The position numbers were made by a program, and so were the translations under genes. DNA of 64,000 nucleotides from the NCBI RefSeq assembly GCF_000936425.1, contig NZ_AVFK01000017.1:1-64000 (forward strand). The letters are read 5' to 3'. Below the pieces are notes generated by a model. That model did no database searches. It saw nothing but the letters and a program-made list of their open reading frames with translations, and was not told where the DNA came from. Source of the stretch: Skermanella aerolata KACC 11604 (GTDB taxonomy: Bacteria; Pseudomonadota; Alphaproteobacteria; Azospirillales; Azospirillaceae). Position 1 is the stretch's first letter, and each line of letters begins with the position of its first letter. Positions 39,771 through 48,820 of this stretch are shown here, piece after piece.

Positions 39771-40445
39771 TCAGGAATCCGCCAGCGTCGCCAGGCTGGC
39801 GCGGAGTTCCGCGACGCCTGTCCCGTCCTCCGCACTGGTGAAGGCGACCTCCGGATGGGCCGCTGCATGCTTCTTCAGGCCGGCAGCCGTTTTTTCCCGC
39901 ACTTCGGCCTGATCGGCCTTCTTGACCTTGTCCATCTTGGTCAGGACGATCTGGTACGGCACGGCCGACTTGTCCAGCATGTCCATGATCTCGATGTCGT
40001 TGGGCTTCAGCCCGTGGCGGCCGTCGATCAGCAGGCAGATCCGGCGCAGCGTCACCCGGCCACGCAGATAGTCCTTCACCAGCTTCGTCCAGGCATTGAC
40101 CTTGGTCTTCGACTCCTTGGCATAGCCGTAGCCGGGCAGATCGACCAGGATCAGCCGGCCGCCCAGGTCGAAGAAGTTGAGCTGCTGGGTGCGGCCCGGC
40201 GTATTGGACGTGCGGGCCAGCGTCTTGCGGCCCGTCAGCACGTTGACGAGGCTCGACTTGCCGACGTTGGAGCGGCCGGCGAAGGCGATCTCCGGCAGGG
40301 ACGCTTCGGGCAGGTTGGCCTGATCGGCGGCGCCCCAAATGAAGTTGCATTCCTGGGCAAACAGCAGTCGGCCCCGTTCCATGCCGGCTTCGTCCTGTTC
40401 GGGCATCAGTGTCGGGATGATCTGGCCGGTCACGCTGTCGCTCAT
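39771..40445 (-). CDS. engB: Ribosome biogenesis GTPase EngB (YihA/YsxC)
   Basis: A 224-residue TRAFAC GTPase needed for large-subunit assembly. Motifs are G1 FAGRSNVGKSSLVNVLTGRK, G3 VDLPGYGYAKESK, G4 TKMDKVKKAD and G5 TSAEDGTGVAEL. The first 30 residues are a short N-terminal extension common in alphaproteobacteria. It follows yidC across an 80-base gap containing a terminator-like hairpin. Confidence 0.95.
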   Translation of the reverse strand: MSDSVTGQIIPTLMPEQDEAGMERGRLLFAQECNFIWGAADQANLPEASLPEIAFAGRSNVGKSSLVNVLTGRKTLARTSNTPGRTQQLNFFDLGGRLILVDLPGYGYAKESKTKVNAWTKLVKDYLRGRVTLRRICLLIDGRHGLKPNDIEIMDMLDKSAVPYQIVLTKMDKVKKADQAEVREKTAAGLKKHAAAHPEVAFTSAEDGTGVAELRASLATLADS

Positions 40446-40477
40446 GGTCTCGACTTCTCTCTGAATCTAAAACGACA

Positions 40478-40507
40478 AGCGCCGCCGCGGTTTCCCGGGG
40501 CGGCGCT
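40478..40507 (-). terminator. Intrinsic terminator after yidC
   Basis: On the minus strand, agcgccgcc and ggcggcgct (40507-40499 and 40486-40478) form a GC-rich 9-bp stem. It is followed within eight bases by TTTT (minus strand reads tgtcgttttag). It lies 19 bases after the yidC stop. Confidence 0.65.
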
Positions 40508-40525
40508 GTCGGTAAATGGTCCGGC

Positions 40526-42274
40526 TTAAACCTTGACGCCCATTCGCCGCATGATCATCCATTGCTGGAGGATCGACAGCGAGTTGTTCCAGGCCCAGTA
40601 GATCACCAGACCGGCCGGGAAGCTGGCCAGCATGAAGGTGAACACGAAGGGCAGCGCCATGAAGACCTTCGCCTGCACCGGATCGGGCGGCGCCGGGTTC
40701 AACTTCTGCTGAAGGAACATGGTGATACCCATGATAATCGGCCAAATGCCGAGTTGCAGCATGGTCGGCGGCGTCCAGGGGATCAGCCCGAACAGGTTGA
40801 AAATGGTCGTCGGATCGGGAGCCGAAAGGTCGTGGATCCAGCCGAAGAACGGCGCGTGACGCATCTCGATGGTGACGAACAGCACCTTGTAGAGCGCGAA
40901 GAACACCGGGATCTGGATGACGATCGGCAGGCAGCCGCTGACAGGGTTGGCCTTCTCGCGCTTGTAAAGCGCCATCATCTCCTGGCTCATCCGCTGGCGG
41001 TCGTCGCCGAACCGCTCGCGGATCTTGGTCATCTCCGGCTGCAAGGCCTTCATCTTGCTCATGGCCTTGTAGGACTTGTTGGCCAGGGGGAAGAAGGCCG
41101 CCTTGACGAAGACGGTCAGCACCAGGATCGCGACGCCGAAGTTGCCGAACAGCGTGCCGAGGAAATCCAGCGCGTAGAAGAACGGCTTGGTCAGGAAGTA
41201 GAACCAGCCGAAGTCGATCGCGAGGTCGAAGTTCTTGATGCCGTACTGCTCGGCATAGGCGTCCAGCAGCTTGACCTGCTTGGCGCCGGCGAACAGGCGG
41301 TTGGTCGTCTCGGCGCTCTGGCCGGGAGCCACGGTGATGGCCTGGCCGGTGTAGTCGACCTGGAAACGATCCTGGCCGTTGGCGGTCGTATGACGCACCC
41401 GCGCGTCGACAGGTGCGTTCTGGTCCGGAACCAGCGACACCAGCCAGTACTTGTCGGTGATGCCCATCCAGCCACCGGTGCTCTGGTAGCTGATGTTGCC
41501 GTCTTCCTTGATATCGCCGTACTTGTGCTCGTGCAGGGTGCCGTTGAAGACGCCCAGCGGGCCTTCGTGCAGGATATAGTAGCCCAGCGTCGGCGGGATG
41601 CCGTGGCGGGAGACCAAGCCGTAGGGAACCATCGTCACCGGCTCACCGGTGTTGTTGCGGACCCGCTGGGTTACCGTGAACAGGTAGTTCTGATCGACCG
41701 TGAAGGTCTTCTCGAACACCAGGCCCTGGCCATTGTCCCAGGTCATCGTGACCGGCTGGTCGGGCGTCAGGGGTTCGGCGGGGGCCGACCACTGAGTGTT
41801 CTGGCCCGGCACCGGCTGATTGGTTTCGGCGGCCGGCACCCAGCCGAACTCGGCGTAGTAGGGCTGGCTGGTCCCGGCAGGCGACAGCAGGACGATTTCC
41901 GGACTGCCCGGTTCCGGCGTCACATGGTAGTCGGCCAGCGTCAGGTCGTCGACGCGGGCGCCGATGGTCGAGATGGTGCCGTGGAGGCGGGGCGTGTCGA
42001 TCTTGATGCGCTGGCCGGCGGCGACGATCTCGGCGCGGTCGCGCGGAGCGCCGATGGCCGGCGCCGTGGCGCCTGGGATCGGAACGGGGGAACCGGGAGC
42101 GGTGACACCGTCCGGAGTGGTCGGAGCGGGCAGGCGGGCTTGTTCTTCCGCGCGCTGCTGCGCCAGTTCCGCCTTGCGCTGTTCCATGCGCGGGATTTCG
42201 TAGAAGTACTGAAATCCGAGCAGGATGACGATCGACAGCAGGATCGCCACGAGGAGGTTGCGCTGGTCAGTCAT
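40526..42274 (-). CDS. yidC: Membrane protein insertase YidC
   Basis: A 582-residue inner-membrane insertase (Oxa1 superfamily) of the Gram-negative type. The N-terminal anchor is LLVAILLSIVILLGFQYFYE, the periplasmic beta-supersandwich spans about 75-350, and five conserved helices follow, with FGVAILVLTVFVKAAFFPLA, the hydrophilic-groove Arg in this segment's neighbourhood, and ASFPAGLVIYWAWNNSLSIL near the end. It works with YidD and SecYEG. It is 9 bases downstream of yidD in the rpmH-rnpA-yidD-yidC unit. Confidence 0.95.
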   Translation of the reverse strand: MTDQRNLLVAILLSIVILLGFQYFYEIPRMEQRKAELAQQRAEEQARLPAPTTPDGVTAPGSPVPIPGATAPAIGAPRDRAEIVAAGQRIKIDTPRLHGTISTIGARVDDLTLADYHVTPEPGSPEIVLLSPAGTSQPYYAEFGWVPAAETNQPVPGQNTQWSAPAEPLTPDQPVTMTWDNGQGLVFEKTFTVDQNYLFTVTQRVRNNTGEPVTMVPYGLVSRHGIPPTLGYYILHEGPLGVFNGTLHEHKYGDIKEDGNISYQSTGGWMGITDKYWLVSLVPDQNAPVDARVRHTTANGQDRFQVDYTGQAITVAPGQSAETTNRLFAGAKQVKLLDAYAEQYGIKNFDLAIDFGWFYFLTKPFFYALDFLGTLFGNFGVAILVLTVFVKAAFFPLANKSYKAMSKMKALQPEMTKIRERFGDDRQRMSQEMMALYKREKANPVSGCLPIVIQIPVFFALYKVLFVTIEMRHAPFFGWIHDLSAPDPTTIFNLFGLIPWTPPTMLQLGIWPIIMGITMFLQQKLNPAPPDPVQAKVFMALPFVFTFMLASFPAGLVIYWAWNNSLSILQQWMIMRRMGVKV

Positions 42275-42283
42275 GGATCCTGG

Positions 42284-42565
42284 TCAGTCCCTGCCGTGGT
42301 CGCATCTGTTATGAATGTTATCGTTCTTGTGGTGACCGGTATCCGGTACCGGGTCCCAGCCCGCTCCGCCCCACGGATTGCACCGCAGGATTCGCCAGGC
42401 GGCCAGCAGGCCGCCACGGATCGCGCCGTGCTTAGATAGGGCTTCCAGAGCGTAGTTGGAACAGCTTGGTTCGAAACGGCAGTTGTTGCCCAGAATCGGA
42501 GCCAAGGTCCACTGATACGCTGTAACCATCGCGCGCAGCAGCCATGCCACGGGAGATATGGTCAT
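42284..42565 (-). CDS. yidD: Membrane protein insertion efficiency factor YidD
   Basis: A 93-residue DUF37 protein. The signature CRFEPSCSNYALEALSKHGA and AAWRILRCNPWGGAGWDPVP are complete, including the three conserved Cys. An N-terminal amphipathic helix (WLLRAMVTAYQWTLAPILG) mediates membrane association. I used the ATG giving MTISPVAW; an ATG four codons upstream is possible. The order with rnpA and yidC is conserved. Confidence 0.93.
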   Translation of the reverse strand: MTISPVAWLLRAMVTAYQWTLAPILGNNCRFEPSCSNYALEALSKHGAIRGGLLAAWRILRCNPWGGAGWDPVPDTGHHKNDNIHNRCDHGRD

Positions 42566-42581
42566 ATCAGGCCGCACCGGG

Positions 42582-42986
42582 TCAAGGCTCCGCCGGCCGT
42601 GGCACGGCGCGCCAGACCTTCAGCCGCTTCAGACAGGTCGTAAGATCCTGCTTCAGGTCCGGCCAGGGGCGCACCAGCGTTTCGCCGCGCGCGATCAGCA
42701 CGTAGTCGTTGTCCGGCAAGCCGTGGACAGCAAGAATTTCCCGCGCGAGTTCGCGCAGCCTGCGCTTCGCCCGGTTGCGGGCTACAGCGTTGCCGACCTT
42801 CTTGCTGGCCGTGAAGCCCACACGCAAAGACACCTCGCCTGCATCGGGATGCTGGCGATCGTCATGGCGGCGGGCTTGCAAGATCAGGCCGGGAGCTACC
42901 CACTTGCGGCGGGCACCGGCTACAGCCAGAAATTCCGGCCGCCGCTTGAGGCGCCCGACGCCGGACGCACTCGATTCCGGCGGCAT
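42582..42986 (-). CDS. rnpA: Ribonuclease P protein component
   Basis: A 134-residue protein that helps the RNase P RNA mature tRNA 5' ends. The diagnostic RNR motif is in VGFTASKKVGNAVARNRAKR followed by RLRELAREILA. AAGG precedes the ATG by five bases. It begins six bases after the rpmH stop. Confidence 0.93.
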   Translation of the reverse strand: MPPESSASGVGRLKRRPEFLAVAGARRKWVAPGLILQARRHDDRQHPDAGEVSLRVGFTASKKVGNAVARNRAKRRLRELAREILAVHGLPDNDYVLIARGETLVRPWPDLKQDLTTCLKRLKVWRAVPRPAEP

Positions 42987-42992
42987 CTGACC

Positions 42993-43127
42993 TTAAGCGC
43001 TCAGACGCTTGCGGCCCTTGGCCCGGCGGGCGGACAGAACCCGGCGGCCACCGACGGTAGCCATACGGGCGCGAAAACCGTGCCGGTGCTTGCGCACGAT
43101 CTTACTCGGCTGGTACGTGCGTTTCAC
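42993..43127 (-). CDS. rpmH: 50S ribosomal protein L34
   Basis: A 44-residue basic protein translated from the minus strand with a GTG start: [20 protein letters not shown], then [20 protein letters not shown], then LSA. This is a complete L34. GGAG lies 7-8 bases before the GTG. It is the first gene of the rpmH-rnpA-yidD-yidC unit, and a clear promoter lies about 45 bases upstream. Confidence 0.97.
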   Translation of the reverse strand: MKRTYQPSKIVRKHRHGFRARMATVGGRRVLSARRAKGRKRLSA

Positions 43128-43169
43128 GACACACTCCGTTAAAACTAAAGACTGGAAAAACGAGCACGC

Positions 43170-43198
43170 TGTATAGGGGCAGGGTGTCCGAGAGTCAA
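43170..43198 (-). promoter_or_regulatory. Sigma-70-type promoter of rpmH
   Basis: On the minus strand TTGACT (43198-43193) and TATACA (43175-43170) are separated by exactly 17 bases, close to the vegetative consensus. The -10 is about 43 bases before the rpmH GTG. No other near-consensus promoter stood out as clearly in this window. Confidence 0.8.
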
Positions 43199-43217
43199 CG
43201 GCAGTTGAGCGGAAGTT

Positions 43218-43715
43218 TCAGCCGAAAGCCGTGAAATCCGCAGGTTCGGCCGGCAGCCAGCCGGCATGAGCGCCGCGCCCCAGTACCTGATCCACGGTAT
43301 AGGGCAGATCGCGGGGCAGGATATCCGCGATATCCGGCTGATCGCATTCCAGCCCGTCGATGGCGCGGTTGCGGGCGAGCCCATAGCGCGTCGGCAGGGT
43401 CTCCAGCAGCTTCCGCTCCAGCGACGGCGTCAGGTCTTCCGCCAATTGAAGCCGGAAGTTCATGATCTCGCGCTGCCAGTGCCGTACCGGCGTCCGGATC
43501 GCCGCGAACTGGATTTTGAGCAAATGGGTGACGATCTGCTGATGAAGTTCCAATACCGCCCGCAGACAGCTTTTTCCCAAGCCTTCGATTTCATCGGCTA
43601 ACCGCAGATGGTCGAGGGGCATGTCGGGATGCTTGGGCGTCAACTCGCGTAAGATGGCAGCCTGCTCCAGTGTCCATGCATAATAATCAATATCGTATAA
43701 GGATGCCGTTGGCAT
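43218..43715 (-). CDS. DUF29 family protein
   Basis: A 165-residue DUF29 protein. The start MPTASLYDIDYYAWTLEQAA, then LRLADEIEGLGKSCLRAVLE and LLKIQFAAIRTPVRHWQREI, are diagnostic. Function unknown; the family is abundant in cyanobacteria and Rhodospirillales. AGAGAG lies a few bases before the chosen ATG; one ATG six codons upstream is possible. Confidence 0.9.
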   Translation of the reverse strand: MPTASLYDIDYYAWTLEQAAILRELTPKHPDMPLDHLRLADEIEGLGKSCLRAVLELHQQIVTHLLKIQFAAIRTPVRHWQREIMNFRLQLAEDLTPSLERKLLETLPTRYGLARNRAIDGLECDQPDIADILPRDLPYTVDQVLGRGAHAGWLPAEPADFTAFG

Positions 43716-43772
43716 GACGATCTCTCTAGCCATGCCTTATGGTCTTCCCTATCACCACCCCACGCAAGCCCG

Positions 43773-44567
43773 TCAGCGCCATTCGCCCTTCAGCAGCGGC
43801 TCGATCGGGTGCTTACCCTTGGACAGCCGGAGCTGCTTGAATATATCCGCCGTCCCCTCCGTCTCGTCCTCCGGCTCCAGGTCGATGCCAAGGTCGCGCT
43901 TCACATCCGTGCCCGCCCCGATCAGGATGAACTGGGCGCCTTCGTAGTCCAGCAGGCGCGGGTCTTCGGTCGCGAAGCGGCGGTCGCGGAACTCGTCCTG
44001 AAGCTTGTCCGGGTAATCGGCCTTCTCGGCGCTGTCCAAGCCGGTATTGCGCGGCGATCCTTTCTCCGGGTTCTTGATCGAGAGCGCGAAGCTTGCCTCC
44101 GGCTCGATGTTGAGCTGCTTCTGGACCGGTCCCGGTTTGTCGGGAAGCTCCAGCGCGTACGCCAGATGCATCTTGCTGCCCGTCCGCGCCAGCACGTACA
44201 CGCCTTCGCCGGCTGGGCGCGCGGCAGGACGTACGCGCTCGCCGCGCGTCTTCGTATCGTAATGATCCTCGCCCAGCGCCTCGGTCACCTGCCCGGCCGA
44301 TTTTGCCACCAGATCGACGAACCCCCAGTTACGTTCGTGCTCACCGGTATCGGGCAGCCGCTTGGCGCCGATCGTCATCAGGCGGAAGCGGGCAGTACCT
44401 CCTGACCGGGCATCCGGCCGGAGCACCATATGGAAGCGCTCGACATCATCGATGCCATCGACATCCTGTTCCGGTTCGTCCTCCGCCCGGACTTTGGGCC
44501 GATAGATGAACCAGATATTGCCATGCTCGACCACTTCGGTCCGCTGCCGCTCCTTTTTCTCAGCCAT
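43773..44567 (-). CDS. Conserved protein of unknown function
   Basis: A 264-residue hydrophilic, charged protein without signal peptide or membrane segment. It starts MAEKKERQRTEVVEHGNIWF. Notable stretches are ARFRLMTIGAKRLPDTGEHE, GVYVLARTGSKMHLAYALEL and FALSIKNPEKGSPRN. I do not recognise the fold. The 26 codons upstream of the chosen ATG have weak protein character. It is upstream of DUF29 on the same strand. Confidence 0.65.
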   Translation of the reverse strand: MAEKKERQRTEVVEHGNIWFIYRPKVRAEDEPEQDVDGIDDVERFHMVLRPDARSGGTARFRLMTIGAKRLPDTGEHERNWGFVDLVAKSAGQVTEALGEDHYDTKTRGERVRPAARPAGEGVYVLARTGSKMHLAYALELPDKPGPVQKQLNIEPEASFALSIKNPEKGSPRNTGLDSAEKADYPDKLQDEFRDRRFATEDPRLLDYEGAQFILIGAGTDVKRDLGIDLEPEDETEGTADIFKQLRLSKGKHPIEPLLKGEWR

Positions 44568-44722
44568 GATCGCGAAACTCCATAGCGGTTCATCCAGTTG
44601 ACTTGGCAGTTGACTTGGATAACCGGACGCGCACGGAAAGCTCACGGCAAGGTGACTGGCCGGTGATCTGCCCCGATGCTACCTCTGGCAGGACGCTTTC
44701 GTCATTGCAGATTGGACGCCTG

Positions 44723-45445
44723 ATGGCCGCCACCGAACGAACTACCGAGAAGCGAGGCGCCGGGCGCTTCCTGCCACTGGCTGCCCTGGCCGCCGGACTC
44801 GTGGTCTTCTTCGCGTTGGGCCTCCATCACTATCTCAGCTTCGGAGCGCTGGCTGAAAACCGCGATTTCCTGAAGGGCTTCGTCGATGCCCATCCGGTAA
44901 CGGCGCCGCTCGCCTTCATGGCCGTCTACGCGCTGGCCGTCGCTTTCTCGATCCCCGGCGCCCTGGTCCTGACGATCGCCGGGGGATTCCTGTTCGGAAC
45001 CTGGCTCGGCGGCTTCTTTGTCGTGATCGGAGCGACGATCGGGGCCGTCGGCGTTTTCCTCGCCGCCCGCACCGCCTTCGGCGAAGGTCTGCGCCGCCGG
45101 GCCGGTCCCTGGATCGGCCGGCTGGAGGCGGGCTTCCGCGAGAACGCCCTCAGCTACCTGCTGGTGCTGCGGTTGGTCCCGCTGTTCCCGTTCTGGCTGG
45201 TCAATCTGGTGCCGGCCTTCCTTGGCGTGCCGCTGACGACCTATGCGCTCGGTACCTTTGTCGGCATCATTCCCGGCAGCTTCGTCTACGCCTCGGTCGG
45301 CAACGGGCTGGGAGCCGTGTTCGACGCCGGCGGCACCCCGGATCTGCGGATCATCTTCCAGCCGGAAATACTGCTCCCGATCATCGGCCTGTCGCTCCTG
45401 GCCCTGATTCCGGTGGTCTACAAGAAATTCAAGGGAAAGGCGTGA
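44723..45445 (+). CDS. TVP38/TMEM64 family membrane protein
   Basis: A 240-residue membrane protein of the DedA/VTT superfamily. Helices are at about 15-35, 55-80, 85-110, 160-195 and 215-235, with the conserved FSIPGALVLTIAGGFLFGTW and VLRLVPLFPFWLVNLVPAFL. Family members are implicated in lipid scrambling. The gene runs directly into an FAD-dependent disulfide reductase gene, a pairing seen often in bacteria. Confidence 0.88.
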   Translation: MAATERTTEKRGAGRFLPLAALAAGLVVFFALGLHHYLSFGALAENRDFLKGFVDAHPVTAPLAFMAVYALAVAFSIPGALVLTIAGGFLFGTWLGGFFVVIGATIGAVGVFLAARTAFGEGLRRRAGPWIGRLEAGFRENALSYLLVLRLVPLFPFWLVNLVPAFLGVPLTTYALGTFVGIIPGSFVYASVGNGLGAVFDAGGTPDLRIIFQPEILLPIIGLSLLALIPVVYKKFKGKA

Positions 45446-45447
45446 CC

Positions 45448-46860
45448 ATGGCAACCATCGACACGGATATCTGCGTCATCGGAGCTGGCTCCGGCGGGTT
45501 GTCGGTCGCGGCCGGCGCCGCCCAGATGGGAGCCTCCACCGTTCTGATCGAGCGCGGCGCAATGGGAGGCGATTGCCTGAATTACGGCTGCGTTCCCTCC
45601 AAATCCATGATCGCGGCGGGCCGCGCCGCCGATACCATCCGCCACGCCGGCCGCTTCGGCGTCAACGGCCATGAGCCGCAGATCGACTTCGGCCGGGTCC
45701 ACGACCACATCCACGGCGTGATCGCCGCGATAGCGCCCAACGATTCCGTCGAGCGGTTCGAAGGTCTCGGCGTCAGGGTCATCCAGGCCGACGGCCGCTT
45801 CACCGGTCCCGACACGGTGGAAGCCGGCGGCACCACGATCAAGGCCCGCCGCTTCGTGCTGGCGACGGGATCACGCGCCTCCCATCCCCCCATCCCCGGC
45901 CTGGATGCCGTGCCCTTCCTGACCAACGAGACGGTGTTCGAGCGGAAAGCAGCGCCGGAGCACCTGATCGTGATCGGCGGCGGCCCCATCGGAGTGGAGA
46001 TGGCGCAGGCGCACCGCCGCCTCGGCGCCGACGTCACCGTCCTCCAGAAAGGCAGCATTCTACCCAAGGACGATCCCGATCTCGTCGCCGTGGTCCGCGG
46101 CCGCCTTGTCGCCGACGGTGTCGTTCTGCGCGAGGAGGTCGATATCGCCCAGGTGGAACGCCACGGCAACGGCATCGCCGCCGTTCTTGCCGACGGCACC
46201 CGGATCGAAGGGTCCGACCTGCTGGTGGCAGCCGGCCGCCAGGCCAATGTCGACGGTCTCGGCCTCGAAGCCGCCGGGATCGAGTTTTCTTCCAAGGGTG
46301 TCACGACGGACGCCCGTCTCCGCACCACCAACCGCCGCGTCTTCGCGGTCGGCGACGTTGCCGGCGGACCGCAGTTCACCCACATCGCCGGCTACCATGC
46401 CGGCATCGTGATCCGGAACGTGCTGTTCCGCCTGCCGGCCAAGGTCGATTACTCGGCGCTGCCCTGGGTGACCTATACCGATCCGGAACTGGCCCATGTC
46501 GGCCTGACCGAAGCCCAGGCGCGTGAATCGCACAAGGACATCCGCGTCCTCACCTGGGACTTCGAGGAGAACGATCGCGCCCAGGCGGAGCGGGAGACCG
46601 AGGGCAGGGTCAAGGTGCTGACCCTGCCCAATGGCCGCATCCTCGGCGCCTCCATCGTCGGCCCCCATGCCGGGGAACTGATCCAGGTCTGGTGCCTCGC
46701 GATCTCGCAGAAGCTGAAGATCGGCGCCATCGCCTCGATGATAGCGCCGTATCCGACGCTGGGGGAGGCCGGCAAGCGGGCCGCCGGATCCTTCTATACG
46801 CCCAAGCTGTTCAGCGGCCGGACCCGGGGCCTCGTCCGTTTCCTGTCCTGGTTCGGCTGA
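45448..46860 (+). CDS. FAD-dependent disulfide oxidoreductase (mercuric reductase/LPD-like)
   Basis: A 470-residue pyridine nucleotide-disulfide reductase. FAD motif CVIGAGSGGLSVAAGAAQMG; redox-active CysX4Cys in MGGDCLNYGCVPSKSMIAAG; NAD(P) motif LIVIGGGPIGVEMAQAHRRL; second FAD motif RVFAVGDVAGGPQFTHIAGY; and the C-terminal dimerisation domain. It lacks the N-terminal HMA domain and terminal Cys pair of true MerA, so the substrate is not mercury by that evidence. The GTG at 45442 overlaps the upstream stop; the ATG at 45448 is preferred. Confidence 0.88.
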   Translation: MATIDTDICVIGAGSGGLSVAAGAAQMGASTVLIERGAMGGDCLNYGCVPSKSMIAAGRAADTIRHAGRFGVNGHEPQIDFGRVHDHIHGVIAAIAPNDSVERFEGLGVRVIQADGRFTGPDTVEAGGTTIKARRFVLATGSRASHPPIPGLDAVPFLTNETVFERKAAPEHLIVIGGGPIGVEMAQAHRRLGADVTVLQKGSILPKDDPDLVAVVRGRLVADGVVLREEVDIAQVERHGNGIAAVLADGTRIEGSDLLVAAGRQANVDGLGLEAAGIEFSSKGVTTDARLRTTNRRVFAVGDVAGGPQFTHIAGYHAGIVIRNVLFRLPAKVDYSALPWVTYTDPELAHVGLTEAQARESHKDIRVLTWDFEENDRAQAERETEGRVKVLTLPNGRILGASIVGPHAGELIQVWCLAISQKLKIGAIASMIAPYPTLGEAGKRAAGSFYTPKLFSGRTRGLVRFLSWFG

Positions 46861-46967
46861 CACCGCGACAACCTGGTCCCGACCCGGTCCTTAACTCGGT
46901 TCATTTTGCGCGATATACCGGTATAAGCTGTCGGTCTGTCCAACGGAGCGGATCGCCGGCCAAACCC

Positions 46968-48377
46968 ATGAAATCGCGCAGCCTTCGCGGCAGCCTCTCG
47001 GCCAAGCTGCTGGTGATGACGATCCTGTTCGTCATGGTGGCCGAAGTGCTGATCTTCGCGCCCTCCGTCGCCCGTTTCCGCGAGTCTTGGCTGGAAGGCC
47101 GCATGGCCGCCGGTCATCTGGCGGCCCTGACGATCGAGGCGGCGCCCGACCAGATGGTGACGCGTGAGCTTGAACAGAAACTGCTGACCCATGTCGGCGC
47201 CTACGCCGTCGATCTGGCGATGTCGGACGAGCGCATCTACATGCTCGGCGTTTCGGCCGTGCCGCCGGCCGCGCAGAGCTACGACCTGCGTCGATCCATG
47301 TGGTTCGACTTGGTCGGCGACGCGCTCCGCGTGCTGGTCCGGCATGACGATCGCGTGATCAAGATCGTCGGAGCCTCCCCCAAGGACGCCCGCGCCACCG
47401 TCGAGCTGGTGCTCGACGAGGCGCCGCTCCGCGCCGACATGATCGACTTCGCCAGCCGTATCCTGCTGCTGTCGGTGATGATATCGCTGATCACCGCCGG
47501 CCTCGTCTTCCTCAGCCTCAACGCCCTGATGGTCCGTCCGATGCGGCGGATCACTGCCAGCATGATGGCTTTCCGCCGCGACCCCGAGGACCCTGCCGCG
47601 ACCCTGCCGCACACGTCCCGCGCCGACGAGATCGGCATGGCCCAGCGCGAGCTGATCGACATGCAGGCCAGCTTGCGCGCGGCGCTCCGCCAGAAGGAGC
47701 GGCTGGCCGCGCTCGGCACGGCGGTCACCAAGATCAACCACGACCTCCGCAACATCCTGTCGACCGCGGCGCTGGTGTCCGAACGCCTCGCCTCCAGCGA
47801 CGACCCGGAGGTTCGCCGCGTGACCCCCCGCCTGATGCAGTCGATCGACCGCGCGGTCGAACTGTGCAGCCAGACGCTGGCCTATTCCCGCGACGGCGTG
47901 CTGCCGCTCCGCCGCTCCCGGATTCCGCTGGCCGAACTGGTGGACGAGGTCGGGACCGAACTGACGCCGCGTGCCGGCGATGCCGGCGTCTCCTGGGTCA
48001 ACCGCGTCGGCGACGGCGTTATCGTGGAAGCCGACCGCGAGCAACTGTCCCGCGCCCTGGTCAACCTGGGCCGCAACGCGCTGGAGGCCGGCGCCACCGA
48101 AATCACCGTCTCCGCCGGCAGCGGGGAGGGCGACCGGCTGGAACTCACCGTCGCCGACAACGGCCCCGGATTGCCGCCCCGTGCGCGGGAGAACCTGTTC
48201 CTGCCCTTCGCCGGTTCCGCCCGTGCCGGAGGCACCGGGCTCGGTCTCGCCATCGCGCGGGAAGTCGCCCGCACCCATGGCGGCGACATCCGTCTGGCGG
48301 AAACCAGCGGCCGGGGCACGTCCTTCGTCATGGAACTACCGGCCGTCCTGTCTGTATCCGGGATATCGGGCGGGTGA
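46968..48377 (+). CDS. Membrane sensor histidine kinase
   Basis: A 469-residue kinase. Helix 1 (SAKLLVMTILFVMVAEVLIF), a periplasmic sensing loop of about 130 residues, helix 2 (ILLLSVMISLITAGLVFLSL), a HAMP-like segment and the phospho-acceptor box ALGTAVTKINHDLRNILSTA. The ATPase domain has LVNLGRNALEAGATEITVSA, VADNGPGLPPRA and GGTGLGLAIAREVARTHGGD. No response regulator gene is adjacent, so it is an orphan kinase. ATG 46968 is chosen at the first membrane helix; the open frame upstream overlaps the oxidoreductase gene. Confidence 0.87.
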   Translation: MKSRSLRGSLSAKLLVMTILFVMVAEVLIFAPSVARFRESWLEGRMAAGHLAALTIEAAPDQMVTRELEQKLLTHVGAYAVDLAMSDERIYMLGVSAVPPAAQSYDLRRSMWFDLVGDALRVLVRHDDRVIKIVGASPKDARATVELVLDEAPLRADMIDFASRILLLSVMISLITAGLVFLSLNALMVRPMRRITASMMAFRRDPEDPAATLPHTSRADEIGMAQRELIDMQASLRAALRQKERLAALGTAVTKINHDLRNILSTAALVSERLASSDDPEVRRVTPRLMQSIDRAVELCSQTLAYSRDGVLPLRRSRIPLAELVDEVGTELTPRAGDAGVSWVNRVGDGVIVEADREQLSRALVNLGRNALEAGATEITVSAGSGEGDRLELTVADNGPGLPPRARENLFLPFAGSARAGGTGLGLAIAREVARTHGGDIRLAETSGRGTSFVMELPAVLSVSGISGG

Positions 48378-48497
48378 TTGCACGGCGCGCCGGATTTCCC
48401 TATTAGAAGATCGACTTGTTAGAAGATCGACTTGGCGGGCGGCGTCATGCGGCCTTGCCCATATCGGCAGACCAGCGGAAAAGACCACAAGGAGCGG

Positions 48498-48728
48498 ATG
48501 ATGGATCAAATCGGAACATGGATCGCGAACGGCATAGTCGGTGTGATCGGCATCCTGGGGCTGTTCGTAGCATCGCGGGCGACCGACAGCACTTTCTATT
48601 CCCTTGGGCTGATCGTTTTCGCGCTTGCGGTGGCGTTCATCTTCTACTCGATCCGGCGCGGCTTCGATAAGGCGGGAGCGCATCCGCGCGGTCCGGAGGA
48701 CACGGCGGCCCACAGCCACAGCCCGTAA
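48498..48728 (+). CDS. Small two-helix membrane protein
   Basis: A 76-residue protein with two predicted membrane helices (IGTWIANGIVGVIGILGLFV and YSLGLIVFALAVAFIFYSIR) and a hydrophilic tail (GPEDTAAHSHSP). Two adjacent ATG codons (48498 and 48501) follow GGAG. Function unknown. A perfect hairpin terminator follows. Confidence 0.65.
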   Translation: MMDQIGTWIANGIVGVIGILGLFVASRATDSTFYSLGLIVFALAVAFIFYSIRRGFDKAGAHPRGPEDTAAHSHSP

Positions 48729-48749
48729 CTGCGGGACGCGGCGGAACGG

Positions 48750-48787
48750 AAGAAGGCGCGGCCCCCGATCGGGTGCCGCGCCTTCTT
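48750..48787. terminator. Bidirectional hairpin terminator
   Basis: Positions 48750-48762 (aagaaggcgcggc) and 48775-48787 (gccgcgccttctt) form a perfect 13-bp stem between two convergent small genes. The A-rich and T-rich ends of the stem suit termination in both directions. Confidence 0.75.
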
Positions 48788-48820
48788 CATGATCCGGGCC
48801 AGGCCCGAACCCGATCGTGA

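Noticed and set aside
40562-42439. A 625-codon open frame on the plus strand opposite yidC and yidD
   Set aside because: It is antisense to two certain genes, and its translation is His/Arg/Gly/Val-rich in the manner of high-GC shadow frames.
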